Positions 41,299 to 49,867 are shown, numbered from the stretch's first letter. The stretch: 64,000 nt of DNA from Martinezella lusitana (GCF_900094565.1 NZ_FMAF01000010.1:1-64000); one strand, 5' to 3'. Program-made: numbers and translations. Notes: generated by a model from the letters alone, not told the origin.

Positions 41299-41829
41299 TC
41301 AATTCCCCGGCGCGGTTCCCTCAAACGCCCGGGATACCTTCAGCCGGCTATCCCAATTGGCCGAGAACTGCTTTGCGATCTCTCGACTATCGGTGAAGGT
41401 GACATTCTCGGCATTCCGCTTTTGGGCTGCCGCCGTGAAATTATACGAACCGCCAATCACCAGGTGCCCGTCGATCACGATGATCTTGTTATGAGCAATG
41501 GTCGGTTCGAAATCGATCCACACCGGGATGCCCGCAGCTTCCAGCAATGTCGCGCCGGAGTATTTCCGTTCATTCACCTTGTCGAGGATCGCCAGAACTT
41601 CGACGCCCCTGCCCGCAGCTCTCTGGAGCGCGTGGATGATGGGCAGCGACGTAAAACCATAGGCCTGAACGTAGATGGCAGATCTGGCTCGATCGATCTC
41701 CGCGACAATCCGGGCTTCGCACTGCTCGGCAGGCGTGAAGCAGACGCTAACCTCAGCCGTTACCGCCTGACCAGCGTAGAGCGAGCTGGCAAGGATCAGA
41801 GCAGCAATGGTGGCAACGGCGATTCTCAT
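41299..41829 (-). CDS. exported phospholipase D-superfamily nuclease (Nuc-like)
   Basis: A 176-residue single-HKD protein. A signal peptide (MRIAVATIAALILASSLYAG, cleavage near VTA-EV) is followed by a Nuc-like core with the catalytic motif IAHNKIIVIDGHLVIGGSYNF (HxKx4D). One HKD per chain means it works as a dimer, as Nuc endonuclease does. The ATG follows GGAGAC. A LexA box lies 50 bp upstream of the start, so DNA damage induces it in all likelihood. A secreted nuclease under SOS control is notable; substrate could be DNA or phospholipid, DNA being more likely for this small class. Confidence 0.88.
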   Translation of the reverse strand: MRIAVATIAALILASSLYAGQAVTAEVSVCFTPAEQCEARIVAEIDRARSAIYVQAYGFTSLPIIHALQRAAGRGVEVLAILDKVNERKYSGATLLEAAGIPVWIDFEPTIAHNKIIVIDGHLVIGGSYNFTAAAQKRNAENVTFTDSREIAKQFSANWDSRLKVSRAFEGTAPGN

Positions 41830-41878
41830 ATCGTCTCCATAGCATTTCGAGAGCCGACTTGACTCAATCTCTCAACGT

Positions 41879-41893
41879 GAACATAATAGGAAC
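41879..41893. promoter_or_regulatory. LexA (SOS) box between PLD nuclease and unknown genes
   Basis: GAACATAATAGGAAC is GAAC-N7-GAAC, the complement form of the alphaproteobacterial LexA site. It lies 50 bp before the PLD-nuclease start (minus) and 82 bp before the small unknown gene at 41975 (plus), in position to control both. Confidence 0.85.
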
Positions 41894-41974
41894 AAACGAG
41901 GCTAAGCAAGCCTGAGTTTTCCAAAATTCTCATGGTTAGAACCGCCATTGATTGGCGGAACGGAGACGTGCGCC

Positions 41975-42190
41975 ATGCAAACGACCGCATATACAATCAC
42001 GCCCCACGACGCGGAGGTGTTTAGGGATCTCGTCACCTTCCTCGGTGAAGACGTCTTTGACCAGCGGCAGAGAAACGGCGCTATCGCCAAATCGGACGCG
42101 TTTCAGAGGCGGATTAGCGAAGCCCGAAGCGTGCTCAAGGGGATCGGCGCCTACGAGGGAGAGAACCTGAAGGAGAACCACCATGGATGA
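41975..42190 (+). CDS. small unknown protein, possible SOS member
   Basis: A 71-residue soluble protein starting MQTTAYTITPHDAEVFRDLV with acidic-helical character (FLGEDVFDQRQR, RISEARSVLKGIG). A GGAG-containing ribosome site precedes the ATG, and its end overlaps the next start by 8 bp, typical of coupled genes. No domain recognised. It lies 82 bp from a LexA box, on the other side of which is the PLD nuclease. Confidence 0.65.
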   Translation: MQTTAYTITPHDAEVFRDLVTFLGEDVFDQRQRNGAIAKSDAFQRRISEARSVLKGIGAYEGENLKENHHG

Positions 42191-42749
42191 CGTGATCTAT
42201 TTGGAAGCCGATGCTGATCAATGCAGCGACGAGCCCAAGCCGAAGGCCGACATCTTGACCATCAGCGGCGCCGATGCGATGGCGCTCGATGAATTCGTGC
42301 GTCACGTGAACTTTCGTTGTTATGACGAACGGTTTAAGGATCGGGGGATGATGAAGTCGCGGGCCTTGCGCGATCAGCTCGACCGCATGCGCGAGATCCT
42401 CGGTACCTTGCTGGACTATCCCCATTTCGAGCCGTTCTACTACTCGTCCCCTCCTAGCGACATGCCTGCAGACCAGGCAGAACCGGAATTGATATCGGCA
42501 GTCGCGGACCGATCTGAAGTTCAATTTTACTCAGTTGGCATTTACCTCGCTCCTGACAGCATCCCCGTTGGTACGTTGGAAATCGCCATCGACGATGAAG
42601 CCGGCGAAGCGTGCGGCATAGTCAGTATGAGGGGTATGACGAGCGCCGCTGCATGGACGAAAACTGGAGCGAGCCTGGACGATACGATCAGTACTTTCGT
42701 CAACGCCATTTCGATCGACGACGAGGATGGCGTCGAGCCCAGAAGGTGA
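42183..42749 (+). CDS. unknown acidic protein, coupled to the small gene upstream
   Basis: A 188-residue soluble, acidic protein (MDDVIYLEADADQCSDEPKP start; IDDEDGVEPRR end). A helical segment LDEFVRHVNFRCYDERF and RALRDQLDRMREILGTLLDY is followed by mixed alpha/beta sequence. No signal peptide, membrane helix or known motif. AAGGAG precedes the ATG and the gene overlaps the preceding one. It is a candidate SOS gene through the LexA box at 41879. No function can be assigned from sequence. Confidence 0.7.
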   Translation: MDDVIYLEADADQCSDEPKPKADILTISGADAMALDEFVRHVNFRCYDERFKDRGMMKSRALRDQLDRMREILGTLLDYPHFEPFYYSSPPSDMPADQAEPELISAVADRSEVQFYSVGIYLAPDSIPVGTLEIAIDDEAGEACGIVSMRGMTSAAAWTKTGASLDDTISTFVNAISIDDEDGVEPRR

Positions 42750-43059
42750 TCGATGCCCACGAAGCCTGCAAGTCGTACCGACGTCCTGTCAGCTCCCAGG
42801 CTATCGTACTGCGTGATTCCCCTCCGCCAAAGCCGACTGCGCGCTCCGTCGGGTGAAGCGCTTTTATGAGAGGGTAGTCGGGGTCTTCTCTATTCGGCGT
42901 GCCGAGGTCAAGCGTTGTTACGCGGCGGCCTCGGGGCGCCGGGCCGTACTCCCTCTGCCAAAGAGCGTATCGCTCGCGTTAACCGAATTCCTTTGCAAAC
43001 ATTTGATATGCCTTGGCTAAGTTCGATCAGCAGATAGAAGCGTTTGAAGGAATATTCCG
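42750..43059. other. 310-bp intergenic region, nothing recognised
   Basis: Frames continue from the previous gene in other registers but show no family sense. A GAAGGA ribosome site just before the TTG at 43060 is the only functional element seen. Confidence 0.4.
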
Positions 43060-43911
43060 TTGCGATTTTCATTGGCATGCTTCATCGCAACTGCGGTGGT
43101 CGCGGCATTGCAGTGGTTGCCGTTCACCGGTATTTTCCTCATGTTTCTAATGGCGCCTCTTTGGTCAGTTGTCCTGATTAACGCCGGATTTCTGGCAATG
43201 ATATTCGAAGCCACTATGGGAATGGTTCCACGATGGGCGATGGTCATTCCTGTGGTATATTTCGGAGGCTATTACGCCGAAGCGGTTCTCCAGCATTTGG
43301 AAGTCAGCCGGGAAATTGCTACCCTAGAATCAAACCCCGCCGATCGCCTCAAATTCGATGCGAATGATGCCGTCATCAACGTTGATCTCCTTGGCGACGA
43401 GATAGGACACGATCTCATCGCATTCTATCATGTGCCTGCCGTCATACGTGGCGGGATCGGACAAGACGGGCTTGCCGATGTCTATCGATTGAAGCCAGAA
43501 TGCAAACTCGCCTGGGAAGGTAATTCTTCCACGCCCAGCCCTAATGGGTTTCTACGACGCTCGCTCAACTTCGATCCGTGTATCGCGAAGCACAGAGAAG
43601 TCTATAGCGGGCCGATCGTGAACATTAAGTCGGCTGAGTATGGAGAGAAGGTAACAGACACGGTCGAGGCGGATCGGATCGTTCTTACAAGCCCCGACAG
43701 AAATCAGGTCACAATAGACAATGGCTGGTATTCTCCGCTGTCATGGTTTCCGATGCCGATTATCGGCTGCGGTCTCAACGATGAGCCGCCGGCGTGGAAA
43801 TGCGTTGCGCATTTCAATCGCGACCGAATACCCGTATTGACACCAATTGACGGCGTCTCTGGTCCGGCGGCTGCGGTGGCCCGAGTGCTCGGTCTCGAGC
43901 GGAAAGCATAG
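43060..43911 (+). CDS. inner-membrane-anchored protein of unknown function
   Basis: A 283-residue protein. The N-terminal 85 residues form about three hydrophobic helices (LACFIATAVVAALQWLP, FLMFLMAPLWSVVLINAGF, WAMVIPVVYFGGYYA); the remaining 200 residues are a soluble, Cys-containing domain (RLKPECKLAWEG, LNFDPCIAK, PIIGCGLNDEPPAWKC). The start is a TTG at 43060 supported by GAAGGA; no ATG fits before the first helix. It stands alone. No family recognised. Confidence 0.68.
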   Translation: MRFSLACFIATAVVAALQWLPFTGIFLMFLMAPLWSVVLINAGFLAMIFEATMGMVPRWAMVIPVVYFGGYYAEAVLQHLEVSREIATLESNPADRLKFDANDAVINVDLLGDEIGHDLIAFYHVPAVIRGGIGQDGLADVYRLKPECKLAWEGNSSTPSPNGFLRRSLNFDPCIAKHREVYSGPIVNIKSAEYGEKVTDTVEADRIVLTSPDRNQVTIDNGWYSPLSWFPMPIIGCGLNDEPPAWKCVAHFNRDRIPVLTPIDGVSGPAAAVARVLGLERKA

Positions 43912-44064
43912 CGCCGCTTGCGGGCATCACTCGGCGCATTAATTCCATGCAAGCGCTCCAAGCCAAGTATGCATTAACATACCAAATGGATCACCCCGTA
44001 GGGCAAGCCTCGACCAGCCGTCGACTTCCTCGGAACACAGCGTAATACCGTTTTGCCGGTCGCG

Positions 44065-44802
44065 TCACTGACGCGAGTCATTCGCCATAGTGGGAACACC
44101 GTCTCTATAGAGAGCTGCAACCTTGGCAATGAAATCATACACTGCCTCATTATTTGGCACATCGAGCGTGTATTGACCCTCTGCGTAGTACCAAACAGGT
44201 GTCGCAATGACGTCGGCGCCACCAATTGACAGAGACCAAAATCCGTCCCGTTCGCGAAAGTAAAAATCTTTGCCATCGATTAGGCCGGTCGTCTGAATAG
44301 GCTGACTACCGGTCACGCGTTCCATCAGTATGCCGGGCATCAAAGGGCCGAGTTGGATCGGAACGACAATATCTGGCCCAGACGGCACAACATAATAGGT
44401 GTGGGGGACACGATTGGCGACCGCGATCTTGATGCCGTCCGGTTTCCAGCGCCAGAGATCGGAGACCTCCGGCAGCCTGATCCGCACTCCCGCTGTATTG
44501 ATGCCAAAGTAGAAGACTTTCTTGCTGGCTATGCTACCCCACGGCCCCTCGACCACTGGCGTCACATTTGCCAAGGCCCAAGCTCGATCATCCGCATTCT
44601 GCTTGGATCGGGCCTGTAGCTGATCCCCCCAGTTCTGATAGGTCATCGGCCCGAGCGATCTCCGGTCACCAGCCAAAGTGAAATGGCGGGAAACAGCGCT
44701 GTTCAGATGTATTGTCTGCTGGCTGGTGACTGCGGCGGCGACTGGGTCAGATTGCGACATCACTCCACAAGTGAGCGCAATGACGGTAATATTGATGCGC
44801 AT
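44065..44802 (-). CDS. exported protein of unknown function
   Basis: About 245 residues with an N-terminal signal peptide (MRINITVIALTCGVMSQS, cleavage near VAAA-VT). The mature part is mixed beta with Trp-rich segments (MTYQNWGDQLQAR, VSDLWRWKPDGIKIAV, ERDGFWSLSIGGADVIA) and no catalytic motif that I can name. An in-frame ATG seven codons earlier (44823) is possible; 44802 is taken because it places the signal peptide at the N terminus. Its neighbour at 45050 on the same strand is a lipoprotein. Function unknown. Confidence 0.65.
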   Translation of the reverse strand: MRINITVIALTCGVMSQSDPVAAAVTSQQTIHLNSAVSRHFTLAGDRRSLGPMTYQNWGDQLQARSKQNADDRAWALANVTPVVEGPWGSIASKKVFYFGINTAGVRIRLPEVSDLWRWKPDGIKIAVANRVPHTYYVVPSGPDIVVPIQLGPLMPGILMERVTGSQPIQTTGLIDGKDFYFRERDGFWSLSIGGADVIATPVWYYAEGQYTLDVPNNEAVYDFIAKVAALYRDGVPTMANDSRQ

Positions 44803-45049
44803 CGGATAGCCCTGCTTTTGCATTTTCGCTGAAGACGATATTCATTTCAGCGCAGACTTATCAATTGCTCTAGCGCCAGACGTGGACCATAGGCTCGGTT
44901 CCAAAATCTCCCGGCCGCACTAGTTCTGAGACGGCGGTCTTGATGGGAGCTGAACCGTCGGCTCGGATCCGAAGGATGATTGGAGTCTTCCCGCCAGCAG
45001 TAACAATTGTCTCACAGTGCCGGCGGGCCGTAAGGAAGACGGCGTGTCC

Positions 45050-45535
45050 TCAACCGCAAGGCACCAAGCCAACGGTATCACCATAATTCACCGAGCACAT
45101 TTGCTGGGTCTGAACTGGCGGTGGAGGTGTGCAAATATCTTTTCCCATTGGCGACAGGCATGGATCGCTCTGGACGGCATTAAAGTGGATTGGATGTGCT
45201 GCCGCAGACTTCTGATCGAGCTCATTCCTCCGCGCGATAAGAGTATGATATCGTCGCGACCAATCCCGCGCTTTGGCCTGGTCATGCGAGGCGACGATTG
45301 CCTGCCCCTCGGGAATCATCTTCGAAAGAGTGAGGTCGATCGGGATAATCTCCGGGGACATCACACCTGCTTTCACCGCCTTCTGATCCATGGCGATAAC
45401 ATTGGCCCACTCATCAGGAGTGATGTTGCCCGCCGACCGATTGGCCATCGGCGCTCCGGCCTGTGATGCAGGCACACAACTTGTCACAACGGCCGCTGCA
45501 AACAGCAGGACCGACACTCTCGTCATTACGCTCAT
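45050..45535 (-). CDS. predicted lipoprotein of unknown function
   Basis: A 161-residue protein with a lipoprotein signal: MTRVSVLLFAAAVVTSCVPA, lipobox VTSC. The mature part has a helical centre (DEWANVIAMDQKAVKAG, SRRYHTLIARRNELDQ) and a Cys-containing C terminus (DPCLSPMGKDIC, QQMCSVNYGD). The ATG at 45535 has GAGAGG upstream; in-frame starts further up lack one. It is divergent from a TetR regulator 149 bp away, with palindromic and repeated sequences in between. Function unknown. Confidence 0.72.
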   Translation of the reverse strand: MSVMTRVSVLLFAAAVVTSCVPASQAGAPMANRSAGNITPDEWANVIAMDQKAVKAGVMSPEIIPIDLTLSKMIPEGQAIVASHDQAKARDWSRRYHTLIARRNELDQKSAAAHPIHFNAVQSDPCLSPMGKDICTPPPPVQTQQMCSVNYGDTVGLVPCG

Positions 45536-45625
45536 GGGACCTCTCGCGTGCGTGGAAGGCACCGCCGCTGGTGCCGGTCGAGAAATTAGATAGAACGATC
45601 AATCTATGTTGTCCATATGGAAACT

Positions 45626-45645
45626 GTTAGACAAACGGATCTAAC
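45626..45645. promoter_or_regulatory. 20-bp inverted repeat upstream of TetR gene
   Basis: GTTAGA and TCTAAC flank an 8-base spacer, perfect over 6+6 bp, 39 bp before the TetR start and 91 bp from the divergent lipoprotein start. Position and shape suit a TetR autoregulatory operator. Confidence 0.5.
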
Positions 45646-45670
45646 AATGCCTAATACGGGCCTTAACTTG
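45641..45670 (+). promoter_or_regulatory. weak match to the 10-bp direct repeat (site D)
   Basis: CTAACAATGC, CTAATACGGG and CCTTAACTTG resemble the units of sites A, B and C, but the third unit is shifted by one base and the fit is looser. It lies 14 bp before the TetR start. Confidence 0.3.
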
Positions 45671-45683
45671 GCCTGAGACATCA

Positions 45684-46253
45684 ATGAGCCCAAAGAAAGA
45701 GCAGCTTATAAAGGTTGCAACCAACCTGTTTTCAAGGCACGGCTTCCATCCCGTCGGCATCGACCGAATTCTTGTCGAAGCCGGCGTCGCCCGCATGACG
45801 CTCTACAATCATTTTCCAAGCAAGGACGACCTGATCAGCGCTGTGCTTGAGCGTCGTTATCAAGATATCATGGCCAGTCTTCGCGCATCTGTTGAACCAA
45901 CGGCGTCGGCGAAAGAACAGCTGCATGCTATTTTTGCGTGGCATGAGGCGTGGTTTGGCGCCCCGGAATTTGCCGGTTGCCTTTTCGAGCGCGCGCTCGC
46001 GGAATTTGGAACCGAGTATCCGAAGATTTCGACTATCGCCATTCAATACAAGCAAACAATGACTGAATGGATGCGTGACATACTGAAAACCTTTTTGCCG
46101 GAAGGCGCCGCGGCGCGCATCGCGTCGATACTGGTGATGCTGCTTGATGGCGCAACAATTGATGCTCGAGCCTTTCATGACCCAACCGTGGCGACAAGGG
46201 CATGGAACGCGGCGGAAGTTCTAATTGAACAGGCAAACACTCGACAGGCTTGA
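45684..46253 (+). CDS. TetR family transcriptional regulator
   Basis: A 189-residue TetR repressor with a clear N-terminal HTH: EQLIKVATNLFSRHGFHPVGIDRILVEAG and VARMTLYNHFPSKDDLI. The C-terminal ligand domain contains GCLFERALAEFG, close to the GCPFVKGLAEFG of the TetR protein at 49897, so the two regulators belong to the same subfamily. Its ATG is preceded by a weak site. Palindrome and repeats upstream suggest autoregulation. The regulated gene is not certain; the lipoprotein is divergent. Confidence 0.9.
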   Translation: MSPKKEQLIKVATNLFSRHGFHPVGIDRILVEAGVARMTLYNHFPSKDDLISAVLERRYQDIMASLRASVEPTASAKEQLHAIFAWHEAWFGAPEFAGCLFERALAEFGTEYPKISTIAIQYKQTMTEWMRDILKTFLPEGAAARIASILVMLLDGATIDARAFHDPTVATRAWNAAEVLIEQANTRQA

Positions 46254-46722
46254 GGCAAAACAACGAGTGGGGCTACTAGAGGGCAAAAGCCCAATCTTCG
46301 CTCAATCGACGCTGATTGCGAAATGGGATTTCGTGATTACTCTGGCGGCTTTCTACGCCGTGCAACGACTTCAAACCTCAAAGCGTCATAAGACGGTTGG
46401 GTGTGCCGCTCTTCACAATGGGCGCCTTGATGGGATTCGAACCATCCACACTGCTATTCGAAACAGACAAATGTCTAATTCATCTCACATTTGAGACGGA
46501 AAGTTACCAGACCCACCAAGAAATTACGGCTCAACCACACATAGCCTCAATGAGCTGATTGTACCCACCTTCCAGGACGAGGTTGAGAAGCTTCTGAAGC
46601 TCGGCTTTCTTTGATGCTGACGGTTCCGTGTTTCATGCCAGAAGGATGGCCAGACTGCCCCTTCTGGAACGGCGTGACTACACGCATCCCATCAGGGCGC
46701 CTCGCCGCTGCTCCTGATCATA
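46254..46722. other. 469-bp intergenic region
   Basis: No supported gene. It contains one copy of the recurring CTTGATGGGA motif (46426-46435), followed by TTCGAACC which gives a T-arm look without a tRNA around it, and an inverted repeat CAAATGT/ACATTTG at 46468-46493. Confidence 0.4.
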
Positions 46723-47664
46723 ATGAAATATTCACACAATCCTAGTTGGATAGCAAACGATACACTTGCTGAATATCAGTTTGGAAAAAATCTTGTTATC
46801 ATGACAGGTAAAAATTCGGATCCGCCGAGCAACAGCAACATCGATCAGAATAGAGGCTTTTGGAAGGTTCCGATTCTTACATTATGTGCGGGAATTGCTC
46901 TGCTTTCAATAACTTATGCGTTTCCCATCGTCTTTATACTTGTGACGGGTTACAATTTCATTCCGCCCGCAAACCAGCCGAATACAGGTACACTGGACCT
47001 GTTCCTAAATTCATCATACATTCTTTGGACAATCTTCCTGACGTTATTCTCCTGGGTCATGCTCCGGGAAGTCAGATCGGTATCCGCACATAATGTGGGT
47101 GTGATCGGTCTCGGCTTTTCGTTTTCTTTCTGCCTGGCGATCCTGTTTACGTTCTTTCTTCAGGGGCCGATCAATGCGCTTGACCCCAACTCCTGGGTCA
47201 CCCATTCCATAACAGATTTCTGGTCGACGGCGCTCGACCCGAGCCTTGAAATCGAGATGATTGCCGCTGTTTTTCTCACTACCGTCGCGCCCGAGCTCAT
47301 GAGCTACGTCCTTAACGGGATACTATGTTGCGCGTCCCGCCCACGCATTGCGTCAATAGTGACCCATCACGCATCCTGCATCATGATGAAGGCGTTCGTA
47401 ACGGCTTCAGGGTTTCAGCTCGCTTACGGAATTCACGACTACTTTCATCCCACCTCACTGGATCGCGATCAGCACATACCGTTTACGTTGGCAGTTGCGG
47501 TATCTGCACTTAGCATGTTCATATCTGTGGTGTTGGCCTGGATCTATATTGTCTTGCCCGTTGCATCGCGAAACCTGACTGAAAGGCTCAACGACGGGCT
47601 CCTCAAATCTATCCACATACATATGACAAAGGTCACCAGAGAGCAGGCTTCTACGACCCCCTAG
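46723..47664 (+). CDS. polytopic membrane protein of unknown function
   Basis: A 313-residue protein with about six hydrophobic helices (VPILTLCAGIALLSITYAF, YILWTIFLTLFSWVML, GVIGLGFSFSFCLAILFTFF, MIAAVFLTTVAPELMSYVL, FTLAVAVSALSMFISVVLAW). No transporter signature recognised. Base composition is more AT-rich than its neighbours, especially at the 5' end, and no clear ribosome site precedes either the ATG at 46723 or the ATG at 46801, suggesting recent acquisition or a different leader. It stands alone. Confidence 0.6.
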   Translation: MKYSHNPSWIANDTLAEYQFGKNLVIMTGKNSDPPSNSNIDQNRGFWKVPILTLCAGIALLSITYAFPIVFILVTGYNFIPPANQPNTGTLDLFLNSSYILWTIFLTLFSWVMLREVRSVSAHNVGVIGLGFSFSFCLAILFTFFLQGPINALDPNSWVTHSITDFWSTALDPSLEIEMIAAVFLTTVAPELMSYVLNGILCCASRPRIASIVTHHASCIMMKAFVTASGFQLAYGIHDYFHPTSLDRDQHIPFTLAVAVSALSMFISVVLAWIYIVLPVASRNLTERLNDGLLKSIHIHMTKVTREQASTTP

Positions 47665-47936
47665 CAGGATCGAGAGCCGAGGTCCTGCATTATCAGCGCG
47701 AATGCCGGGTGACCCCGGACGGAAAGACCGTATTGGCCCCTCTGCCTGTAGGAACCTTGCGTGGCTACAGGTCTTGATGGGAATCGAACGGGTGACATCG
47801 ATTGATGTCTTGATATCGGTTCAAAATAGGACGTTATTTCAATAATTTGGAATGGCTTGTGATTGGTAAGCTGAATTATGGAACTTTTTGGCTCTCCACG
47901 GAATGATCCGGTTTCTTACACCTTAGCAGAGCGGGC

Positions 47937-48227
47937 CTAGTTGACCCCGCCTATGATGAAGGACCGATAATCCGCCCCAAGAAAACGGTGTTTTACGGCG
48001 GCCTGGTACTTGGGACTGTCGTAGAAGGCGCGTGCCGCCTCCATAGTGGGAAAGCTGACCATAACCACGCCTTCCGGGGCGGCCCCCTCGAGAACATCTT
48101 GAGGGCCGTGGACGGCGAGTACGGCTCCTCCCGATTCCCCTAACAGAGGTCTTAACAGTTCGACATATGTCTGCATTTCAGCTGCGTTGCGGGTCCGCTC
48201 TTGAATGAAAATGGCATAAGCAGTCAT
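47937..48227 (-). CDS. DUF1330 family protein
   Basis: A 96-residue protein of the DUF1330 family, a dimeric ferredoxin-like fold: MTAYAIFIQERTRNAAEMQTY, VLAVHGPQDVLEGAAPEGVVMVSFPTMEAARAFYDSPKYQ and a final FIIGGVN. The ATG has GGAGAT just upstream. It is on the same strand as the Ohr gene, with 227 bp between them. Function of the family is unproven; members often accompany small-molecule catabolism or stress genes. Confidence 0.9.
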   Translation of the reverse strand: MTAYAIFIQERTRNAAEMQTYVELLRPLLGESGGAVLAVHGPQDVLEGAAPEGVVMVSFPTMEAARAFYDSPKYQAAVKHRFLGADYRSFIIGGVN

Positions 48228-48454
48228 GCTAAAAATCTCCTTGAGAGTTCAAGGCCAAGTCGGGTGCAATGACGACCTTGAGACGTTTCTGTTCGAAAAC
48301 TGATCGAACCTTGTGAAGGGTTCGGAGTCCAAGGCGATGCCGACAGCGTCCGGATTTGGAGCGACGCCAGCCGTCGTTGGGCGATAAGCGGAAGGCGGAT
48401 TGGGACTCAGAGCATTGTCGCCCTTTTCCGTCATATCCGCCTCCCGCATCGACA

Positions 48455-48880
48455 TCAGTTGGTCCCGACGGTAATGTGCACGTCGATGTTGCCCTTCACC
48501 GCGTTCGAATAGGGACATGTCGCATGCGCCGCCCGAACAATTTCCTCGGCTGTTGCTTGATCGAGACCGGTGATCGCGACATCAAGTGCTACTGAAAGCG
48601 CAAAACCACCGCTGCCATTTGGCGATAAACCCACCGCGGCTACCACCACGACGTCGGTATCCTTCACCTTGGTCGCTCTATTGCGCGCGACGTGGATCAC
48701 TGCGTTTTCGAAGCAGGCCGCATAGCCGGCAGCGAACAACTGCTCCGGATTGGTCGCGCCGCCCTTGCCGCCCATCGTCGTGGGCAGCGCCAGCGGAAGA
48801 TCGAGAACACCGTCTTCACTGCGGACGGTACCGCTGCGGCCACCGATCGCGGTGACTTTGGTGCTGTAGAGCGTGCTCAT
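48455..48880 (-). CDS. ohr: organic hydroperoxide resistance protein (Ohr/OsmC family)
   Basis: A 141-residue Ohr-type peroxidase. The two catalytic Cys are in AAGYAACFENAVIHVA and AHATCPYSNAV; the Arg/Glu helpers belong to the SGTVRSEDG and NPEQLFAAG segments. It reduces organic hydroperoxides in the cytosol using lipoyl or thiol donors. It lies 13 bp after the SDR gene on the same strand, so the two are probably cotranscribed under the TetR regulator divergent to the SDR gene. No OhrR gene is visible nearby. Confidence 0.94.
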   Translation of the reverse strand: MSTLYSTKVTAIGGRSGTVRSEDGVLDLPLALPTTMGGKGGATNPEQLFAAGYAACFENAVIHVARNRATKVKDTDVVVVAAVGLSPNGSGGFALSVALDVAITGLDQATAEEIVRAAHATCPYSNAVKGNIDVHITVGTN

Positions 48881-48893
48881 CGTATTGTTCCTG

Positions 48894-49772
48894 TCAAAGC
48901 ATGCTCGACATGCCGAACGCGGTAAGCATGTTGTTCTGGATCGGGCTCACGGCCTCGTTCAGTCGCTGGACACCGAAGTCCATGCCTTCTGGCATCACAA
49001 CTGTGCGCAAAGGACGTCGCTCCGTGGCCTCGACCAGTTGCGCGATCGCATCGGCCACCCGTTGGGGCCGCGGGGGATTGGCCTCGTCGTGTCCGGCGTT
49101 AGCGTTGGCCTTGATCTGACCCGGGATCGACCCGACTTCGCCATAGGAAGCAAGCACGGCCTGATCGGATGGCTCCGGGCTCGACGAGATGAGGTTGCTC
49201 GGGAATGGCCCTGGCTCGACGATGACGGAGTCGATTCCAAACCCCTTCAGCTCATACCGATAGGCTTCGGCGAGCCCCTCGAGCGCGAACTTGCTCGCGG
49301 TATAGGTGCCGAAGAACGGAAAAACCACCCGACCCATCAGGGATGTCACATGAACGAGCAGTCCGCTGCCGGCGGCGCGCATGTGCGGCAGAACGGCGCG
49401 GTCGGCCCGCACGGCGCCGAAGAAATTGACCGCGAATAGCCGTTCGACGTCCGCGACCGTGTAGGCTTCTGTGACCCCGACGGGCATTATTCCGGCATTG
49501 TTGATCAGGACATCGATCTTTTTGTGCCGCAAAACGACCTGCTCGATCGTTGAATTGACTGAGGCCTCGTTGGAGACGTCCATTTGAAGGACGTGCAGCA
49601 CATGTCCTTCAGCTTTCACCGCGTCGATAAGATCGCTCCGCACTTGGGCATTGCGTCCTGCGATGTCACGCATAGTCGCAACCACCGTGTGGCCCCGCCT
49701 TGCAAGCTCCAAAACAGTGAGTTTCCCAAAACCACTGCTCGCGCCGGTTACAACAACGACTTTTCCGCTCAT
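48894..49772 (-). CDS. short-chain dehydrogenase/reductase
   Basis: A 292-residue classical SDR with intact motifs: VVTGASSGFGKLTVLEL, NNAGIMPVG, Ser in VHVTSLMGRVV and YTASKFALEGLAEAYRYEL. The ATMRD after the second strand suggests NADP. The ATG at 49772 follows AAAGG; an upstream in-frame start would run into the operator region. It is divergent from a TetR regulator 124 bp away, with two operator-like palindromes between, and is followed at 13 bp by ohr. This TetR-SDR-Ohr block may respond to organic peroxides or reactive carbonyls. Confidence 0.92.
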   Translation of the reverse strand: MSGKVVVVTGASSGFGKLTVLELARRGHTVVATMRDIAGRNAQVRSDLIDAVKAEGHVLHVLQMDVSNEASVNSTIEQVVLRHKKIDVLINNAGIMPVGVTEAYTVADVERLFAVNFFGAVRADRAVLPHMRAAGSGLLVHVTSLMGRVVFPFFGTYTASKFALEGLAEAYRYELKGFGIDSVIVEPGPFPSNLISSSPEPSDQAVLASYGEVGSIPGQIKANANAGHDEANPPRPQRVADAIAQLVEATERRPLRTVVMPEGMDFGVQRLNEAVSPIQNNMLTAFGMSSML

Positions 49773-49812
49773 CTCAAGACCTTTCTCTGAAATCCATTGG
49801 GCGCGATTACCA

Positions 49813-49867
49813 ATAGACAGACCTGTATGTATTTGCAATCCCAAAATTTACAGAATAGTCTGTCTAT
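49813..49867. promoter_or_regulatory. paired TetR operator-like inverted sites
   Basis: ATAGACAGAC at 49813-49822 and its complement GTCTGTCTAT at 49858-49867 face each other; each is followed inward by a CTGT, so that the second forms ACAGAATAGTCTGT (49850-49863), a palindrome. The first copy has ACAGACCTGT. They lie in the 124-bp divergent region between SDR and TetR genes. Confidence 0.6.

Noticed and set aside
46426..46450. Possible tRNA T-arm (GGTTCGAATCCC-like on the minus strand)
   Set aside because: The arm has an extra base and no acceptor, D-arm or anticodon arm can be folded around it.
48249..48518. Minus-strand frame of 89 codons between DUF1330 and ohr
   Set aside because: Overlaps the end of ohr, lacks a ribosome site and resembles nothing known; could be a gene remnant but is not supported.
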